Positions 1-9,063 of a stretch of 45,132 nucleotides of DNA are shown piece after piece. The position numbers and the translations under genes were made by a program. Source of the stretch: Burkholderia dolosa (GTDB taxonomy: Bacteria > Pseudomonadota > Gammaproteobacteria > Burkholderiales > Burkholderiaceae); NCBI RefSeq assembly GCF_902499135.1, contig NZ_CABVPR010000046.1, positions 1 to 45,132 on the forward strand. Direction: 5' to 3'. Numbering within the stretch: position 1 is the stretch's first letter; each line of letters opens with the position of its first letter. The notes beneath the pieces are model-generated. The model was not told where the DNA came from and searched no databases. It saw only the letters and a list, made by a program, of their open reading frames with translations.

Positions 1-639
1 GGGCGCGGGCAGCGCGGCCGTGCCGCTCGCCGGATGCTCGTGCGCGTTGACGAGGCGGCGCACGTCGCGGTCGGCGGCAGTCGGCGGTGCGCTGACGACG
101 CTCGGCCGGCGGCGGCGCTCGGCCGCGGCGAGCCGCTCCTTCTGTTCTTCGGGCAATTGCTGGTACGCCTTCCACGCGCGCTCGCGCGCCTGCGCGGACA
201 GTTCCTTCGCGCTCTGGTAGTTTTCGCGCGCGACGCGGCGCTGCTCAGGCGTCATCCGGACCCATTCGGACATGCGCTCGTGCAGGCGCTTTTGCGCGTC
301 GGGCGTCAACTTCGCGAAACGCGACGCGATCTTCAGCCATTTGCGCTTGCGAGCGTCGCTGAAGCTGTCCCACTGATCGGCGAACGGCGCGAGCGCCGCG
401 TGCTGGGCCGGCGTGAGCCGCGCCCACGACAGCGGCCCGCTGGCGGCCGGCAACGGCAGCGGAAGCGGCGCGAGATCGGCGGTAAGCCCGATTGCCGCCG
501 ACGATGGCGCGGGCGCGCTGGGCGCCGCGGCGGGCGGCGTCGCGGGGAGCGGGTGGAATCGCGGATACGTGGCGACGTACGAAACGGCGATCGCGATCAC
601 GCATCCGAAAAATACGGCCAGGCCGCGCTTCTGACTCAC
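1..639 (-). CDS. DUF3106 domain protein, 3' end cut by window edge
   Basis: The frame is open to the window edge, so only the first 213 codons are visible. I chose the GTG at 639: GAGGGG lies 9 bases upstream and the start sits 26 bases after the preceding stop. Residues 5-22 form one hydrophobic segment (membrane anchor or uncleaved signal), followed by a Pro/Ala-rich linker. A domain rich in Trp, Arg and Gln comes next (about residues 75-150), with the spaced motifs LTPAQ, RKRKWL, RMSEWVRMTP and EQRRVAREN, which I recognise as DUF3106. The family has no established biochemical function. It is third in a sigma factor-DUF3619-DUF3106 cluster. The domain call is fairly sure; no role can be given. 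Confidence 0.8.
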   Translation of the reverse strand, partial: MSQKRGLAVFFGCVIAIAVSYVATYPRFHPLPATPPAAAPSAPAPSSAAIGLTADLAPLPLPLPAASGPLSWARLTPAQHAALAPFADQWDSFSDARKRKWLKIASRFAKLTPDAQKRLHERMSEWVRMTPEQRRVARENYQSAKELSAQARERAWKAYQQLPEEQKERLAAAERRRRPSVVSAPPTAADRDVRRLVNAHEHPASGTAALPAP

Positions 640-665
640 CCGTGCGATCCCCTCGTTCTTGTCGG

Positions 666-1091
666 TTAGCGAGCGTGCGAAAGATACGCGTTGAACCCGT
701 GATCGAGATACGCGTTGAGCGGCAGGTCGTCGCTGAGCATTGCCGCGTCGATGTCGGCGAGTTCGGCGGTGCGCTGCATGTCTTCCCAGTAAGCGATGCC
801 GACGAGCCCGACGAGCAGCAGCGCGAGCGGCCATGCGCGCAGCACGCGGCGCGCGAACGACGCCTTCGGACGGCTCGTGTGGGCCGGCCCGTACGCGCCG
901 GCCGCGCCCGCGAGGGCGGGCACGAACACCGGCGCGCTCGCGGCCTCGGGCTTCTTGCGCGCGAGCGCGGCCCGGCGCGCGGCGGCCAGACGATCGGTGG
1001 TCGCGGCAGGCAGCGCGGCGGCACGTTCGTCGAGCGCGCGGCGTACCTTCAGCGCGAATTCGAGTTCTCGGTTTGCGGGAGCGGAGCTCAT
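666..1091 (-). CDS. DUF3619 family membrane protein
   Basis: A 141-residue protein whose ATG overlaps the stop of the sigma factor gene in an ATGA arrangement (1088-1091), so the two are probably translationally coupled. The first 80 residues are charged and Ala-rich. One transmembrane segment follows at about residues 86-102 (PLALLLVGLVGIAYW), then a short acidic tail with the motif LPLNAYLDHGFNAYL. That layout, a cytoplasmic N-terminal part and a single membrane span directly after an ECF-type sigma factor, is what a membrane anti-sigma factor looks like. I see no zinc-binding anti-sigma motif, so that role is inference. The DUF3619 assignment rests on context and recognition. Confidence 0.8.
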   Translation of the reverse strand: MSSAPANRELEFALKVRRALDERAAALPAATTDRLAAARRAALARKKPEAASAPVFVPALAGAAGAYGPAHTSRPKASFARRVLRAWPLALLLVGLVGIAYWEDMQRTAELADIDAAMLSDDLPLNAYLDHGFNAYLSHAR

Positions 1092-1651
1092 AGCGTGATT
1101 CCTTTGGCCTTGAGCGCTTGCGCCAGGGTGTGGGTGGCTCGCGAGCAGTGCGTCTTGACGCTGCCTTCGGAGCAGCCCATCGCGGCGGCAGTCTCGGCGA
1201 CATCCATATCTTCCCAGTAACGCATCAGGAACGCTTCCCGTTGACGCGCCGGGAGTTTCTGGATTTCCTCGTCGATCAGCGCGAGCACCTGCTCGCGTTC
1301 GAGGCGATGCTCGCTGCTCTCGACGCCCGCGTTGTCGTCCGACGATTCGAGCGTTTCGAGCGGATCGAAATCGTCGTCGTCCGTGCTGTTCAGCGACGAG
1401 AACAGCGTGACCCACGTATTGCGGACCTTCTGCCGCCGGAACCAGTCGTGGATCGCGTTCTGCAGGATCCGCTGAAAAAGCAGCGGCAGCTCGGCCGCCG
1501 GCCTGTCGCCGTATTTCTCCGCCAGCTTGATCATCGCGTCCTGCACGATGTCGAGGGACGCATCGTCGTCCCGTACCGCGTACGCAGCCTGCTTGAACGC
1601 GCGCCTTTCGACGCCCGCCAGAAAGTCGGCGAGTTCCTTGTCTGATGCCAT
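1088..1651 (-). CDS. RNA polymerase sigma factor, ECF-like (sigma-70 family)
   Basis: A 187-residue protein. Region 2 lies at about residues 10-70, with DIVQDAMIKLAEKYG and the aromatic/basic stretch IHDWFRRQKVR that would contact the -10 element. An acidic linker (STDDDDFDPLE) follows. Region 4 lies at about residues 125-180, with LPARQREAFLMRYWEDM and the helix-turn-helix AAAMGCSEGSVKTHCSRA. The size and absence of regions 1 and 3 fit the ECF group. An upstream ATG in frame at 1726 would add 25 residues; I prefer 1651 because the family consensus begins near here. It heads the DUF3619-DUF3106 cluster and is divergent from ilvI. The regulon cannot be read from the sequence. Confidence 0.9.
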   Translation of the reverse strand: MASDKELADFLAGVERRAFKQAAYAVRDDDASLDIVQDAMIKLAEKYGDRPAAELPLLFQRILQNAIHDWFRRQKVRNTWVTLFSSLNSTDDDDFDPLETLESSDDNAGVESSEHRLEREQVLALIDEEIQKLPARQREAFLMRYWEDMDVAETAAAMGCSEGSVKTHCSRATHTLAQALKAKGITL

Positions 1652-2002
1652 TCCGTAAAGGTATGCGCTGCGGACTGCGGCGTGTGAAAGGTCGAAAAAT
1701 TTCGTAAAACCCGCGGATGCTAACAAATTTTCGCGCGGGTTGGGATCGGGACGGGGGCCGCGCGCGGCATGCGGGCCGTGTGCGCACGGCGCTTCACGGC
1801 GCCCATGATGCGCTGCGGGATATTTTGCTTGACGGCCCAGTCACGACCCGCTATCGTCGGCGGTTCGCAACATGAAGTGATGGTCTCATTTGAGGCTGGC
1901 CCAAGAAGCCCGCCCTTCAACTGGACGCGCCGCTTGAACCCGAGCCACAAGCCCGGCAGAGAGCACCCGATCAATTTTTTGCCGAAAATTCGAAAGGTCA
2001 AA
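1652..2002. other. Divergent intergenic region, sigma factor / ilvI
   Basis: A 351-base region between the sigma factor start and ilvI. The ilvI-side promoter is listed separately. The part nearest the sigma gene is AT-rich for this genome (around 1719-1734) and probably holds its promoter, but no convincing -35/-10 pair stands out. The transcribed ilvI leader (about 1863-2002) has an in-frame ATG at 1880 that would extend IlvI by 41 residues. I find no Val/Ile/Leu-rich leader peptide and no intrinsic terminator, so classical attenuation of ilvI is not supported. Confidence 0.6.
1829..1857 (+). promoter_or_regulatory. Predicted sigma-70 promoter of ilvIHC
   Basis: TTGACG (1829-1834) and TATCGT (1852-1857) are separated by exactly 17 bases. 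Transcription would start near 1864, giving a leader of about 140 bases before ilvI. Confidence 0.6.
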
Positions 2003-3766
2003 ATGAACATGCCCAGCGCGGAATTCTCCACGTCGGAACCCCTTTCCCCTCCCGATAGCGACTCCATCGGCGCCACCGTGCTCATGAAGGCACTGGCCGA
2101 CGAGAACGTCGAATTCATCTGGGGCTATCCCGGCGGCTCGGTTCTCTACATTTACGACGAGCTTTACAAGCAGGACAAGATTCAGCACGTGCTGGTGCGC
2201 CACGAACAGGCGGCCGTGCACGCGGCCGACGCGTATGCGCGTTCCACCGGCAAGGTCGGCGTGTGCCTCGTGACGTCGGGCCCCGGCGTCACGAACGCGG
2301 TGACCGGCATCGCGACCGCATACATGGATTCGATCCCGATGGTCGTGATCAGCGGCCAGGTGCCCACCGCCGCGATCGGCCAGGACGCGTTCCAGGAATG
2401 CGACACGGTCGGCATCACGCGTCCGTGCGTGAAGCACAACTTCCTCGTGAAGGATGTGCGCGAACTCGCGGAGACCGTCAAGAAGGCGTTCTACATCGCG
2501 CGCACCGGCCGTCCCGGCCCGGTGCTGATCGACATCCCGAAGGACGTGTCGAAGACGCCGTGCCAGTACGAGCCGGTCAAGAGCGTGTCGCTGCGCTCGT
2601 ACAACCCGGTCACGAAGGGCCACTCGGGCCAGATCCGCAAGGCGGTGTCGCTGCTGCTGTCGGCGAAGCGGCCGTACATCTACACGGGCGGCGGGATCAT
2701 TCTCGCCGACGCGTCGCGCGAGCTGAACCAGTTCGCGGATCTGCTCGGCTACCCGGTCACGAACACGCTGATGGGCCTCGGCGGCTATCGCGCGTCGGAC
2801 AAGAAATTCCTCGGCATGCTCGGCATGCACGGCACCTACGAAGCGAACATGGCGATGCAGCACTGCGACGTGCTGATCGCGATCGGTGCGCGCTTCGACG
2901 ACCGCGTGATCGGCGATCCGGCGCACTTCGCGTCGCGTCCGCGCAAGATCATCCACATCGACATCGACCCGTCGTCGATCTCGAAGCGCGTGAAGGTCGA
3001 CATCCCGATCGTCGGCGACGTGAAGGAAGTGCTGAAGGAACTGATCGAACAGCTGCAGACGGCCGAGCACGGCCCCGATACCGAAGCGCTCGCGCAGTGG
3101 TGGAAGGACATCGAGAGCTGGCGCGCGAAGGATTGCCTGAAGTACGACCGCGACAGCGAGATCATCAAGCCGCAATACGTGGTCGAGAAGGCGTGGGAGC
3201 TGACCGACGGCAACGCGTTCGTGTGTTCGGACGTCGGCCAGCATCAGATGTGGGCCGCGCAGTTCTACCGCTTCAACAAGCCGCGCCGCTGGATCAATTC
3301 CGGCGGACTCGGCACGATGGGCTTCGGCCTGCCGGCCGCGATGGGCGTCAAGATGGCGCACCCGGACGACGACGTGCTGTGCATCACGGGCGAAGGCTCG
3401 ATCCAGATGTGCATCCAGGAACTGTCGACGTGCCTGCAGTACGACACGCCGGTCAAGATCATTTCGCTGAACAACCGCTACCTCGGCATGGTCCGCCAGT
3501 GGCAGCAGATCGAATACAGCAAGCGCTATTCGCATTCGTACATGGATGCGCTGCCCGATTTCGTGAAGCTCGCCGAAGCGTACGGCCACGTCGGGATGCG
3601 GATCGAAAAGACTTCGGATGTGGAGCCGGCGCTGAAGGAAGCGCTGCGCCTGAAGGACCGCACCGTGTTTCTCGACTTCCAGACCGATCCGACCGAAAAC
3701 GTCTGGCCGATGGTACAGGCCGGCAAGGGCATCACCGAGATGCTGCTCGGATCGGAAGATCTGTAA
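2003..3766 (+). CDS. ilvI: Acetolactate synthase, large (catalytic) subunit
   Basis: Catalyses the thiamine-diphosphate-dependent condensation of pyruvate with pyruvate or 2-oxobutyrate, the first common step of valine/leucine and isoleucine synthesis. The protein has 587 residues, the usual length. The N-terminal domain carries GYPGG and the cofactor-activating Glu68 in RHEQAAVHAADAYA. A central FAD-type domain follows. The C-terminal domain carries the ThDP/Mg motif, which here reads GEGS (Glu464) instead of the usual GDGS, and ends in NNRYLGMVRQW. ATG 2003 follows AAAGG at a good distance; an in-frame ATG at 1880 is possible but less likely. First gene of ilvI-ilvH-ilvC. Confidence 0.97.
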   Translation: MNMPSAEFSTSEPLSPPDSDSIGATVLMKALADENVEFIWGYPGGSVLYIYDELYKQDKIQHVLVRHEQAAVHAADAYARSTGKVGVCLVTSGPGVTNAVTGIATAYMDSIPMVVISGQVPTAAIGQDAFQECDTVGITRPCVKHNFLVKDVRELAETVKKAFYIARTGRPGPVLIDIPKDVSKTPCQYEPVKSVSLRSYNPVTKGHSGQIRKAVSLLLSAKRPYIYTGGGIILADASRELNQFADLLGYPVTNTLMGLGGYRASDKKFLGMLGMHGTYEANMAMQHCDVLIAIGARFDDRVIGDPAHFASRPRKIIHIDIDPSSISKRVKVDIPIVGDVKEVLKELIEQLQTAEHGPDTEALAQWWKDIESWRAKDCLKYDRDSEIIKPQYVVEKAWELTDGNAFVCSDVGQHQMWAAQFYRFNKPRRWINSGGLGTMGFGLPAAMGVKMAHPDDDVLCITGEGSIQMCIQELSTCLQYDTPVKIISLNNRYLGMVRQWQQIEYSKRYSHSYMDALPDFVKLAEAYGHVGMRIEKTSDVEPALKEALRLKDRTVFLDFQTDPTENVWPMVQAGKGITEMLLGSEDL

Positions 3767-3880
3767 CGGCGCGACGCGCGCACCGCGCGAGGCGGCCGCC
3801 TTCACGAAGGGCGGGGCTGGCCACGCGGCGGGCGCGCGGCGCGAGTGAATCGACACGGACACATTCTGGAAGAAGCGAAC

Positions 3881-4372
3881 ATGAGACACATCATTTCCGT
3901 CCTGCTGGAAAACGAACCGGGCGCGCTGTCGCGCGTGGTCGGTCTGTTTTCCGCACGCGGCTACAACATCGAAACCTTGACGGTGGCGCCGACCGAAGAC
4001 CAATCGCTGTCGCGGCTCACCATCGTTTCCATCGGCTCCGACGACGTGATCGAACAGATCACGAAGCATCTGAACCGCCTGATCGAGGTGGTGAAAGTGG
4101 TGGACCTGACCGACGGTGCACACATCGAACGCGAGCTGATGCTGATCAAGGTCCGTGCAGTGGGCAAGGAGCGCGAAGAAATGAAGCGGATGTCGGATAT
4201 TTTCCGCGGCCGCATCATCGACGTGACCGAAAAGACCTACACGATCGAATTGACGGGCGCGAGCGACAAGCTCGACGCATTCATCCAGGGGCTGGACGCG
4301 GGCGCGATCCTCGAGACCGTGCGCACCGGCAGCTCGGGCATCGGACGCGGCGAGCGCATCCTGAAGGTGTGA
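3881..4372 (+). CDS. ilvH: Acetolactate synthase, small regulatory subunit
   Basis: Binds the catalytic subunit, raises its activity and confers feedback inhibition by valine. The 163-residue protein has an N-terminal ACT domain (about residues 2-76) with the motif LLENEPGALSRVVGLFSARG, including the glycine-rich turn typical of amino-acid-binding ACT domains. The C-terminal domain covers about residues 85-160 (MLIKVRA, RIIDVTEKTYTIELTG). ATG 3881 is preceded by GGAAGAAGCGAAC, a purine-rich ribosome site. It lies 114 bases after ilvI and 94 before ilvC, in the same direction, consistent with one transcript. Also called ilvN in some annotations. Confidence 0.96.
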   Translation: MRHIISVLLENEPGALSRVVGLFSARGYNIETLTVAPTEDQSLSRLTIVSIGSDDVIEQITKHLNRLIEVVKVVDLTDGAHIERELMLIKVRAVGKEREEMKRMSDIFRGRIIDVTEKTYTIELTGASDKLDAFIQGLDAGAILETVRTGSSGIGRGERILKV

Positions 4373-4448
4373 TGCCGAAAAAGGCACGCCGGGTGCGCCG
4401 TCATGTCCCGGCCCGCAGTACCCTCCGAACGAATTGTTGAATTTTTGA

Positions 4449-5483
<1,035 letters not shown>

Positions 5484-5498
5484 GCGCCGTGCGCCGTT

Positions 5499-5570
5499 CC
5501 GGCCCTTCGGATGAAGGGTCGGCATCAAAAAGCCGCCCGAAGGCAGCAGTGCCCCGGGCGGCTTTTGCTA
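5499..5570 (+). terminator. Tandem-hairpin terminator after ilvC
   Basis: Two adjacent hairpins. The first pairs 5499-5508 with 5513-5522 (10 bp with one G-U, GGAT loop). The second pairs 5528-5539 with 5555-5566 (12 bp, GC-rich, flanked by A and T runs), with a small extra stem GGCA/TGCC in its loop. The T run after the second makes it the likely termination point. Confidence 0.85.
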
Positions 5571-5610
5571 TCCTACGGGCTTTGCAATTCACCGAACACA
5601 GAACGAATCC

Positions 5611-6255
5611 ATGAACTATCCTCATCCGATCATCGCGCGCGAAGGCTGGCCGTTCATCGCGATTGCAGCCGTCATCGCGCTGTTGATCCATGCCGTCGGG
5701 GGCTTCGGCTTCGCGTGGCCGTTCTGGCTGCTGGTCGTCTTCGTCGTGCAGTTCTTCCGCGACCCGCAGCGCCCGATCCCGGCGCAGCCGAATGCGGTGC
5801 TGTGCCCGGCCGACGGCCGCATCGTCGCGGTCGAAACCGCGCACGATCCGTACGCGAATCGCGAAGCGCTGAAGATCAGCGTGTTCATGAACGTATTCAA
5901 CGTCCATTCGCAGCGTTCGCCGGTCGACGGCGCCGTCACGAAGGTCGAGTATTTCCCCGGCGCGTTCCTGAACGCGGCGGTCGACAAGGCGTCGACCGAC
6001 AACGAGCGCAATGCGGTCGTGATCCAGACGGCGAGCGGCAAGACGGTCACCGCCGTGCAGATCGCCGGCCTGATCGCACGCCGGATCCTCTGCTACGTGC
6101 GGGCCGGCGAACCGCTGTCGCGCGGCCAGCGCTACGGGTTCATCCGCTTCGGTTCGCGCGTCGACGTGTATCTGCCGCTCGGCAGCCGCGCGAAGGTGTC
6201 GATCGGCGAGAAGGTGTTCGCGTCGTCGACGATCCTTGCCGAGCTCGAACAGTAA
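5611..6255 (+). CDS. psd: Phosphatidylserine decarboxylase proenzyme
   Basis: Decarboxylates phosphatidylserine to phosphatidylethanolamine at the inner membrane. The 214-residue protein is the short form of the family. It begins with two hydrophobic stretches (about residues 13-48), followed by the conserved core with CPADGRIV and [14 protein letters not shown]. The self-cleavage site is the Gly-Ser in [11 protein letters not shown]. Ser182 would become the pyruvoyl group, splitting the chain into a large beta and a small alpha subunit. It sits 15 bases before pssA, which makes its substrate, so the two are surely an operon. No strong Shine-Dalgarno is visible before the ATG. Confidence 0.96.
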   Translation: MNYPHPIIAREGWPFIAIAAVIALLIHAVGGFGFAWPFWLLVVFVVQFFRDPQRPIPAQPNAVLCPADGRIVAVETAHDPYANREALKISVFMNVFNVHSQRSPVDGAVTKVEYFPGAFLNAAVDKASTDNERNAVVIQTASGKTVTAVQIAGLIARRILCYVRAGEPLSRGQRYGFIRFGSRVDVYLPLGSRAKVSIGEKVFASSTILAELEQ

Positions 6256-6270
6256 ACGGCGAGGCGCACG

Positions 6271-7143
6271 ATGGCCGCATTCAAACCGCGCCGGCCGCGC
6301 AGCGGCTCCAACCAGCCGCCGCGTCCGTTTCGCCGCAGCAAGGTGATCGCGCCCGAGCCGGGCCCGATCGAAAGCCGCCGCGCTGCGCGTCAGCGCTTTC
6401 TGAAGACGCGCGGCATCTATCTGCTGCCGAACGCGTTCACGACCGCCGCGCTGTTCTGCGGTTTCTTCGCGGTCGTGCAGGCGATGAACGTGCGCTTCGA
6501 GATCGCCGCGATCGCGATCTTCGTCGCGATGGTGCTCGACGGGATGGACGGACGCGTCGCGCGCATGACGCACACGCAGAGCGCGTTCGGCGAACAGTTC
6601 GACAGCTTGTCCGACATGGTGTCGTTCGGCGTCGCGCCCGCGCTCGTGATGTACGAGTGGGTGCTGAAGGATCTCGGCCGCTGGGGCTGGCTCGCCGCGT
6701 TCGTCTATTGTTCGGGCGCCGCGCTGCGCCTCGCGCGTTTCAATACGAACATCGGCGTGGTCGACAAGCGCTTCTTCCAGGGGCTGCCGAGCCCGGCCGC
6801 CGCTGCGCTGATCGCCGGCTTCGTGTGGCTCGCGACCGACAACCGCGTGCCGATGAAGCTCGGCTGGCTGCCGTGGGTCGCGTTTGCGCTGACGATCTAC
6901 GCAGGCGTGACGATGGTGTCGAATGCGCCGTTCTACAGCGGCAAGGCGCTCGACGTGCGGCACCGCGTGCCGTTCGCGGCGATCCTGCTGGTCGTCGTCG
7001 CGTTCGTGCTGGTGTCGTCCGACCCGCCGCTGATGCTGTTCTGCCTGTTCGTGCTGTACGGGCTGTCCGGCTACGTGTTCTGGGCGTACATGGCCGTGCG
7101 CGGGCGCGCGAATCCGGCGCGCTCGTCGCAGCGCGAGCACTGA
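6271..7143 (+). CDS. pssA: CDP-diacylglycerol-serine O-phosphatidyltransferase
   Basis: Makes phosphatidylserine from CDP-diacylglycerol and serine, feeding Psd. The 290-residue membrane protein has a basic N-terminal tail of about 50 residues, then several transmembrane helices. The CDP-alcohol phosphotransferase signature spans about residues 90-117: DGMDGRVAR, an eight-residue gap, then GEQFDSLSD, with all four metal/CMP-binding aspartates present. It is the multi-span type, not the soluble E. coli type. It follows psd by 15 bases and ends in an intrinsic terminator. Confidence 0.96.
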   Translation: MAAFKPRRPRSGSNQPPRPFRRSKVIAPEPGPIESRRAARQRFLKTRGIYLLPNAFTTAALFCGFFAVVQAMNVRFEIAAIAIFVAMVLDGMDGRVARMTHTQSAFGEQFDSLSDMVSFGVAPALVMYEWVLKDLGRWGWLAAFVYCSGAALRLARFNTNIGVVDKRFFQGLPSPAAAALIAGFVWLATDNRVPMKLGWLPWVAFALTIYAGVTMVSNAPFYSGKALDVRHRVPFAAILLVVVAFVLVSSDPPLMLFCLFVLYGLSGYVFWAYMAVRGRANPARSSQREH

Positions 7144-7160
7144 CCCGTTGCGCTTCCCGG

Positions 7161-7190
7161 AAACGGCGGCCGCGGGCCGCCGTTTTTATT
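7161..7190 (+). terminator. Intrinsic terminator after psd-pssA
   Basis: An 11-bp perfect stem, 7161-7171 with 7175-7185 (AAACGGCGGCC and its complement), with a 3-base loop and a TTTTTATT tail. It separates psd-pssA from the leuA leader. Confidence 0.88.
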
Positions 7191-7236
7191 CGTCCCTTTT
7201 TGCATCGTGCGGCGCGGAAACCGGGGTGCCGTCCGA

Positions 7237-7265
7237 TTGCGCGTGCGCCGGAATGCCGCTATAGT
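7237..7265 (+). promoter_or_regulatory. Predicted promoter of the leuA leader
   Basis: TTGCGC (7237-7242), a 17-base spacer and TATAGT (7260-7265). The expected start at 7272-7273 coincides with the ATG of the leader ORF at 7273. Confidence 0.7.
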
Positions 7266-7272
7266 CGTCGGC

Positions 7273-7353
7273 ATGACTGCATTTTCCCGCCTCTCCCTCC
7301 TTCTAGCCGGTGCGCCGCTACGCGCGCTAGCTTCGGCGCGCCTGCCGCGCTGA
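7273..7353 (+). CDS. Leucine-rich leader peptide upstream of leuA
   Basis: A 26-codon ORF not reported by size-limited gene finding. Leucine occupies residues 7, 9, 10, 11, 16, 19 and 24. The codons at 11, 16 and 19 are CTA, very rare in the neighbouring genes, and residue 10 uses CTT. Such an ORF 102 bases before the first leucine-pathway gene fits a ribosome-stalling sensor of leucyl-tRNA supply. The predicted transcript begins at or one base before the ATG, so translation would be leaderless or nearly so. No Shine-Dalgarno is present, consistent with that. There is no downstream hairpin plus T run, so the output step, if any, is not a simple intrinsic terminator. Coding status is inferred from composition and position. 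Confidence 0.7.
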   Translation: MTAFSRLSLLLAGAPLRALASARLPR

Positions 7354-7410
7354 CCGTTCTCGCCCTCCGTCAAGCTTCGTCTGTTGTTGAGCGTCGCCAG
7401 CGGTGGCGCG
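7309..7410 (+). promoter_or_regulatory. Possible alternative RNA pairings in the leuA leader
   Basis: Segment 1 (7309-7317) can pair with segment 2 (7334-7342) over 9 bp inside the leader ORF. Segment 2 (7337-7348) can instead pair with segment 3 (7400-7410), 6 bp plus 4 bp around a small internal loop. Segment 3 overlaps a short hairpin, 7395-7399 with 7404-7408. These are mutually exclusive, as in attenuation or translational switching. High GC makes chance pairing easy, so this is tentative. Confidence 0.35.
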
Positions 7411-7455
7411 ATCTCGTTACGTTTGACTTCCGTATAAAGAGCCCTGGAGCCCCCC

Positions 7456-9000
7456 ATGACCGACAAGCTGATCATTTTCGATACGACGTTGCGTGACGGC
7501 GAGCAATCGCCCGGCGCGTCGATGACGAAGGAAGAGAAAATCCGCATCGCGAAGCATCTTGAGCGGATGAAGGTCGATGTGATCGAGGCGGGTTTCGCGG
7601 CCAGCTCGAACGGCGACTTCGACGCGATCCACACGATCGCCGGTCTCGTGAAGGACAGCACGATCTGTTCGCTCGCGCGCGCCAACGACAAGGACATCCA
7701 GCGCGCGGCCGACGCGCTGAAGCCGGCCGAGAGCTTCCGGATCCACACGTTCATCGCGACGTCGCCGCTGCACATGGAGAAGAAGCTGCGGATGACGCCC
7801 GATCAGGTGTTCGAGCAGGCGCGCCTCGCGGTGCGTTTCGCGCGCAAGTTCACGGACAACGTCGAGTTCTCGCCCGAAGACGGCAGCCGCTCCGACATGG
7901 ATTTCCTGTGCCGCGTGCTCGAAGCCGTGATCGCCGAAGGCGCGACGACGATCAACATCGCGGACACGGTCGGCTACGGCGTGCCGGAACTGTACGGCAA
8001 TCTCGTGAAGACGCTGCGCGAGCGCATTCCGAACTCCGACAAGGCGATCTTCTCCGTGCACTGCCACAACGACCTCGGGATGGCGGTGGCGAACTCGCTG
8101 GCCGGCGTGAAGATCGGTGGCGCGCGTCAGGTCGAATGTACGATCAACGGTCTCGGCGAGCGCGCAGGCAACACGTCGCTCGAAGAAATCGTGATGGCCG
8201 TGAAGACGCGCAAGGACTATTTCGGCCTCGACGTCGGCATCGATACGACGCAGATCGTGCCGACGTCGAAGCTCGTGTCGCAGATCACCGGTTTCGTCGT
8301 GCAGCCGAACAAGGCGGTGGTCGGCGCGAACGCGTTTGCGCATGCATCCGGCATTCACCAGGACGGCGTGCTGAAGGCGCGCGACACGTACGAGATCATG
8401 CGCGCGGAAGACGTGGGCTGGACCGCGAACAAGATCGTGCTCGGCAAGCTGTCGGGCCGCAACGCGTTCAAGCAGCGCCTGCAAGAGCTCGGCGTGTCGC
8501 TCGACAGCGAAGCCGAGCTGAACGCCGCCTTCATGCGCTTCAAGGATCTCGCCGATCGCAAGGCGGAGATCTTCGACGAGGACATCATCGCGATCGTGTC
8601 CGAGGAGTCGGCGCTCGCGCAGGAGCAGGAACACTTCAAGTTCGTGTCGCTGTCGCAGCATTCGGAAACCGGCGAACAGCCGCACGCGAAGGTCGTGTTC
8701 TCGGTCGAGGGCGAGGAAGTCGTCGGCGAAGCGCGCGGCAACGGTCCGGTCGACGCGACGCTGAACGCGATCGAGAGCGAAGTCGGCAGCGGTTCGGAGC
8801 TGCTGCTGTATTCGGTGAACGCGATCACGACGGGCACGCAGGCGCAGGGCGAAGTCACCGTTCGCTTGTCGAAGAGCGGTCGGATCGTCAACGGCGTCGG
8901 CACCGATCCTGACATCGTCGCGGCTTCGGCGAAGGCGTATATCTCCGCGCTGAACAAGCTGCATTCGAAGGACGACAAGCTCAATCCGCAGCGCGCGTAA
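7456..9000 (+). CDS. leuA: 2-isopropylmalate synthase
   Basis: Condenses acetyl-CoA with 2-oxoisovalerate, the committed step of leucine synthesis. The 514-residue protein has the TIM-barrel HMGL-like catalytic domain with [14 protein letters not shown] at residues 10-23, the metal-binding HCHNDLGMA near residue 200, and the subdomain motif [18 protein letters not shown]. The regulatory LeuA dimerisation domain that binds leucine covers about residues 390-510. GGAG lies 6 bases before the ATG. It is transcribed alone, from the leader promoter to a strong terminator. Its substrate derives from the ilv genes upstream. Confidence 0.97.
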   Translation: MTDKLIIFDTTLRDGEQSPGASMTKEEKIRIAKHLERMKVDVIEAGFAASSNGDFDAIHTIAGLVKDSTICSLARANDKDIQRAADALKPAESFRIHTFIATSPLHMEKKLRMTPDQVFEQARLAVRFARKFTDNVEFSPEDGSRSDMDFLCRVLEAVIAEGATTINIADTVGYGVPELYGNLVKTLRERIPNSDKAIFSVHCHNDLGMAVANSLAGVKIGGARQVECTINGLGERAGNTSLEEIVMAVKTRKDYFGLDVGIDTTQIVPTSKLVSQITGFVVQPNKAVVGANAFAHASGIHQDGVLKARDTYEIMRAEDVGWTANKIVLGKLSGRNAFKQRLQELGVSLDSEAELNAAFMRFKDLADRKAEIFDEDIIAIVSEESALAQEQEHFKFVSLSQHSETGEQPHAKVVFSVEGEEVVGEARGNGPVDATLNAIESEVGSGSELLLYSVNAITTGTQAQGEVTVRLSKSGRIVNGVGTDPDIVAASAKAYISALNKLHSKDDKLNPQRA

Positions 9001-9019
9001 GCCGGCGCATCGTCGAAAC

Positions 9020-9054
9020 GCCCCGTGCGGCCGCGTGCCGCACGGGGCTTTTTT
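9020..9054 (+). terminator. Intrinsic terminator after leuA
   Basis: A perfect 12-bp GC-rich stem, 9020-9031 with 9037-9048, with a 5-base loop and six T residues. It lies 10 bases from the end of the convergent SulP gene. Confidence 0.92.
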
Positions 9055-9063
9055 ACGCTTCGC

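Noticed and set aside
1863-2002. Attenuator leader peptide for ilvI
   Set aside because: The only short ORFs in the leader lack runs of Val, Leu or Ile codons and there is no terminator hairpin.
7411-7455. A second promoter just before leuA (TTGACT near TATAAA)
   Set aside because: The two elements are only about five bases apart, far too close for a sigma-70 promoter.
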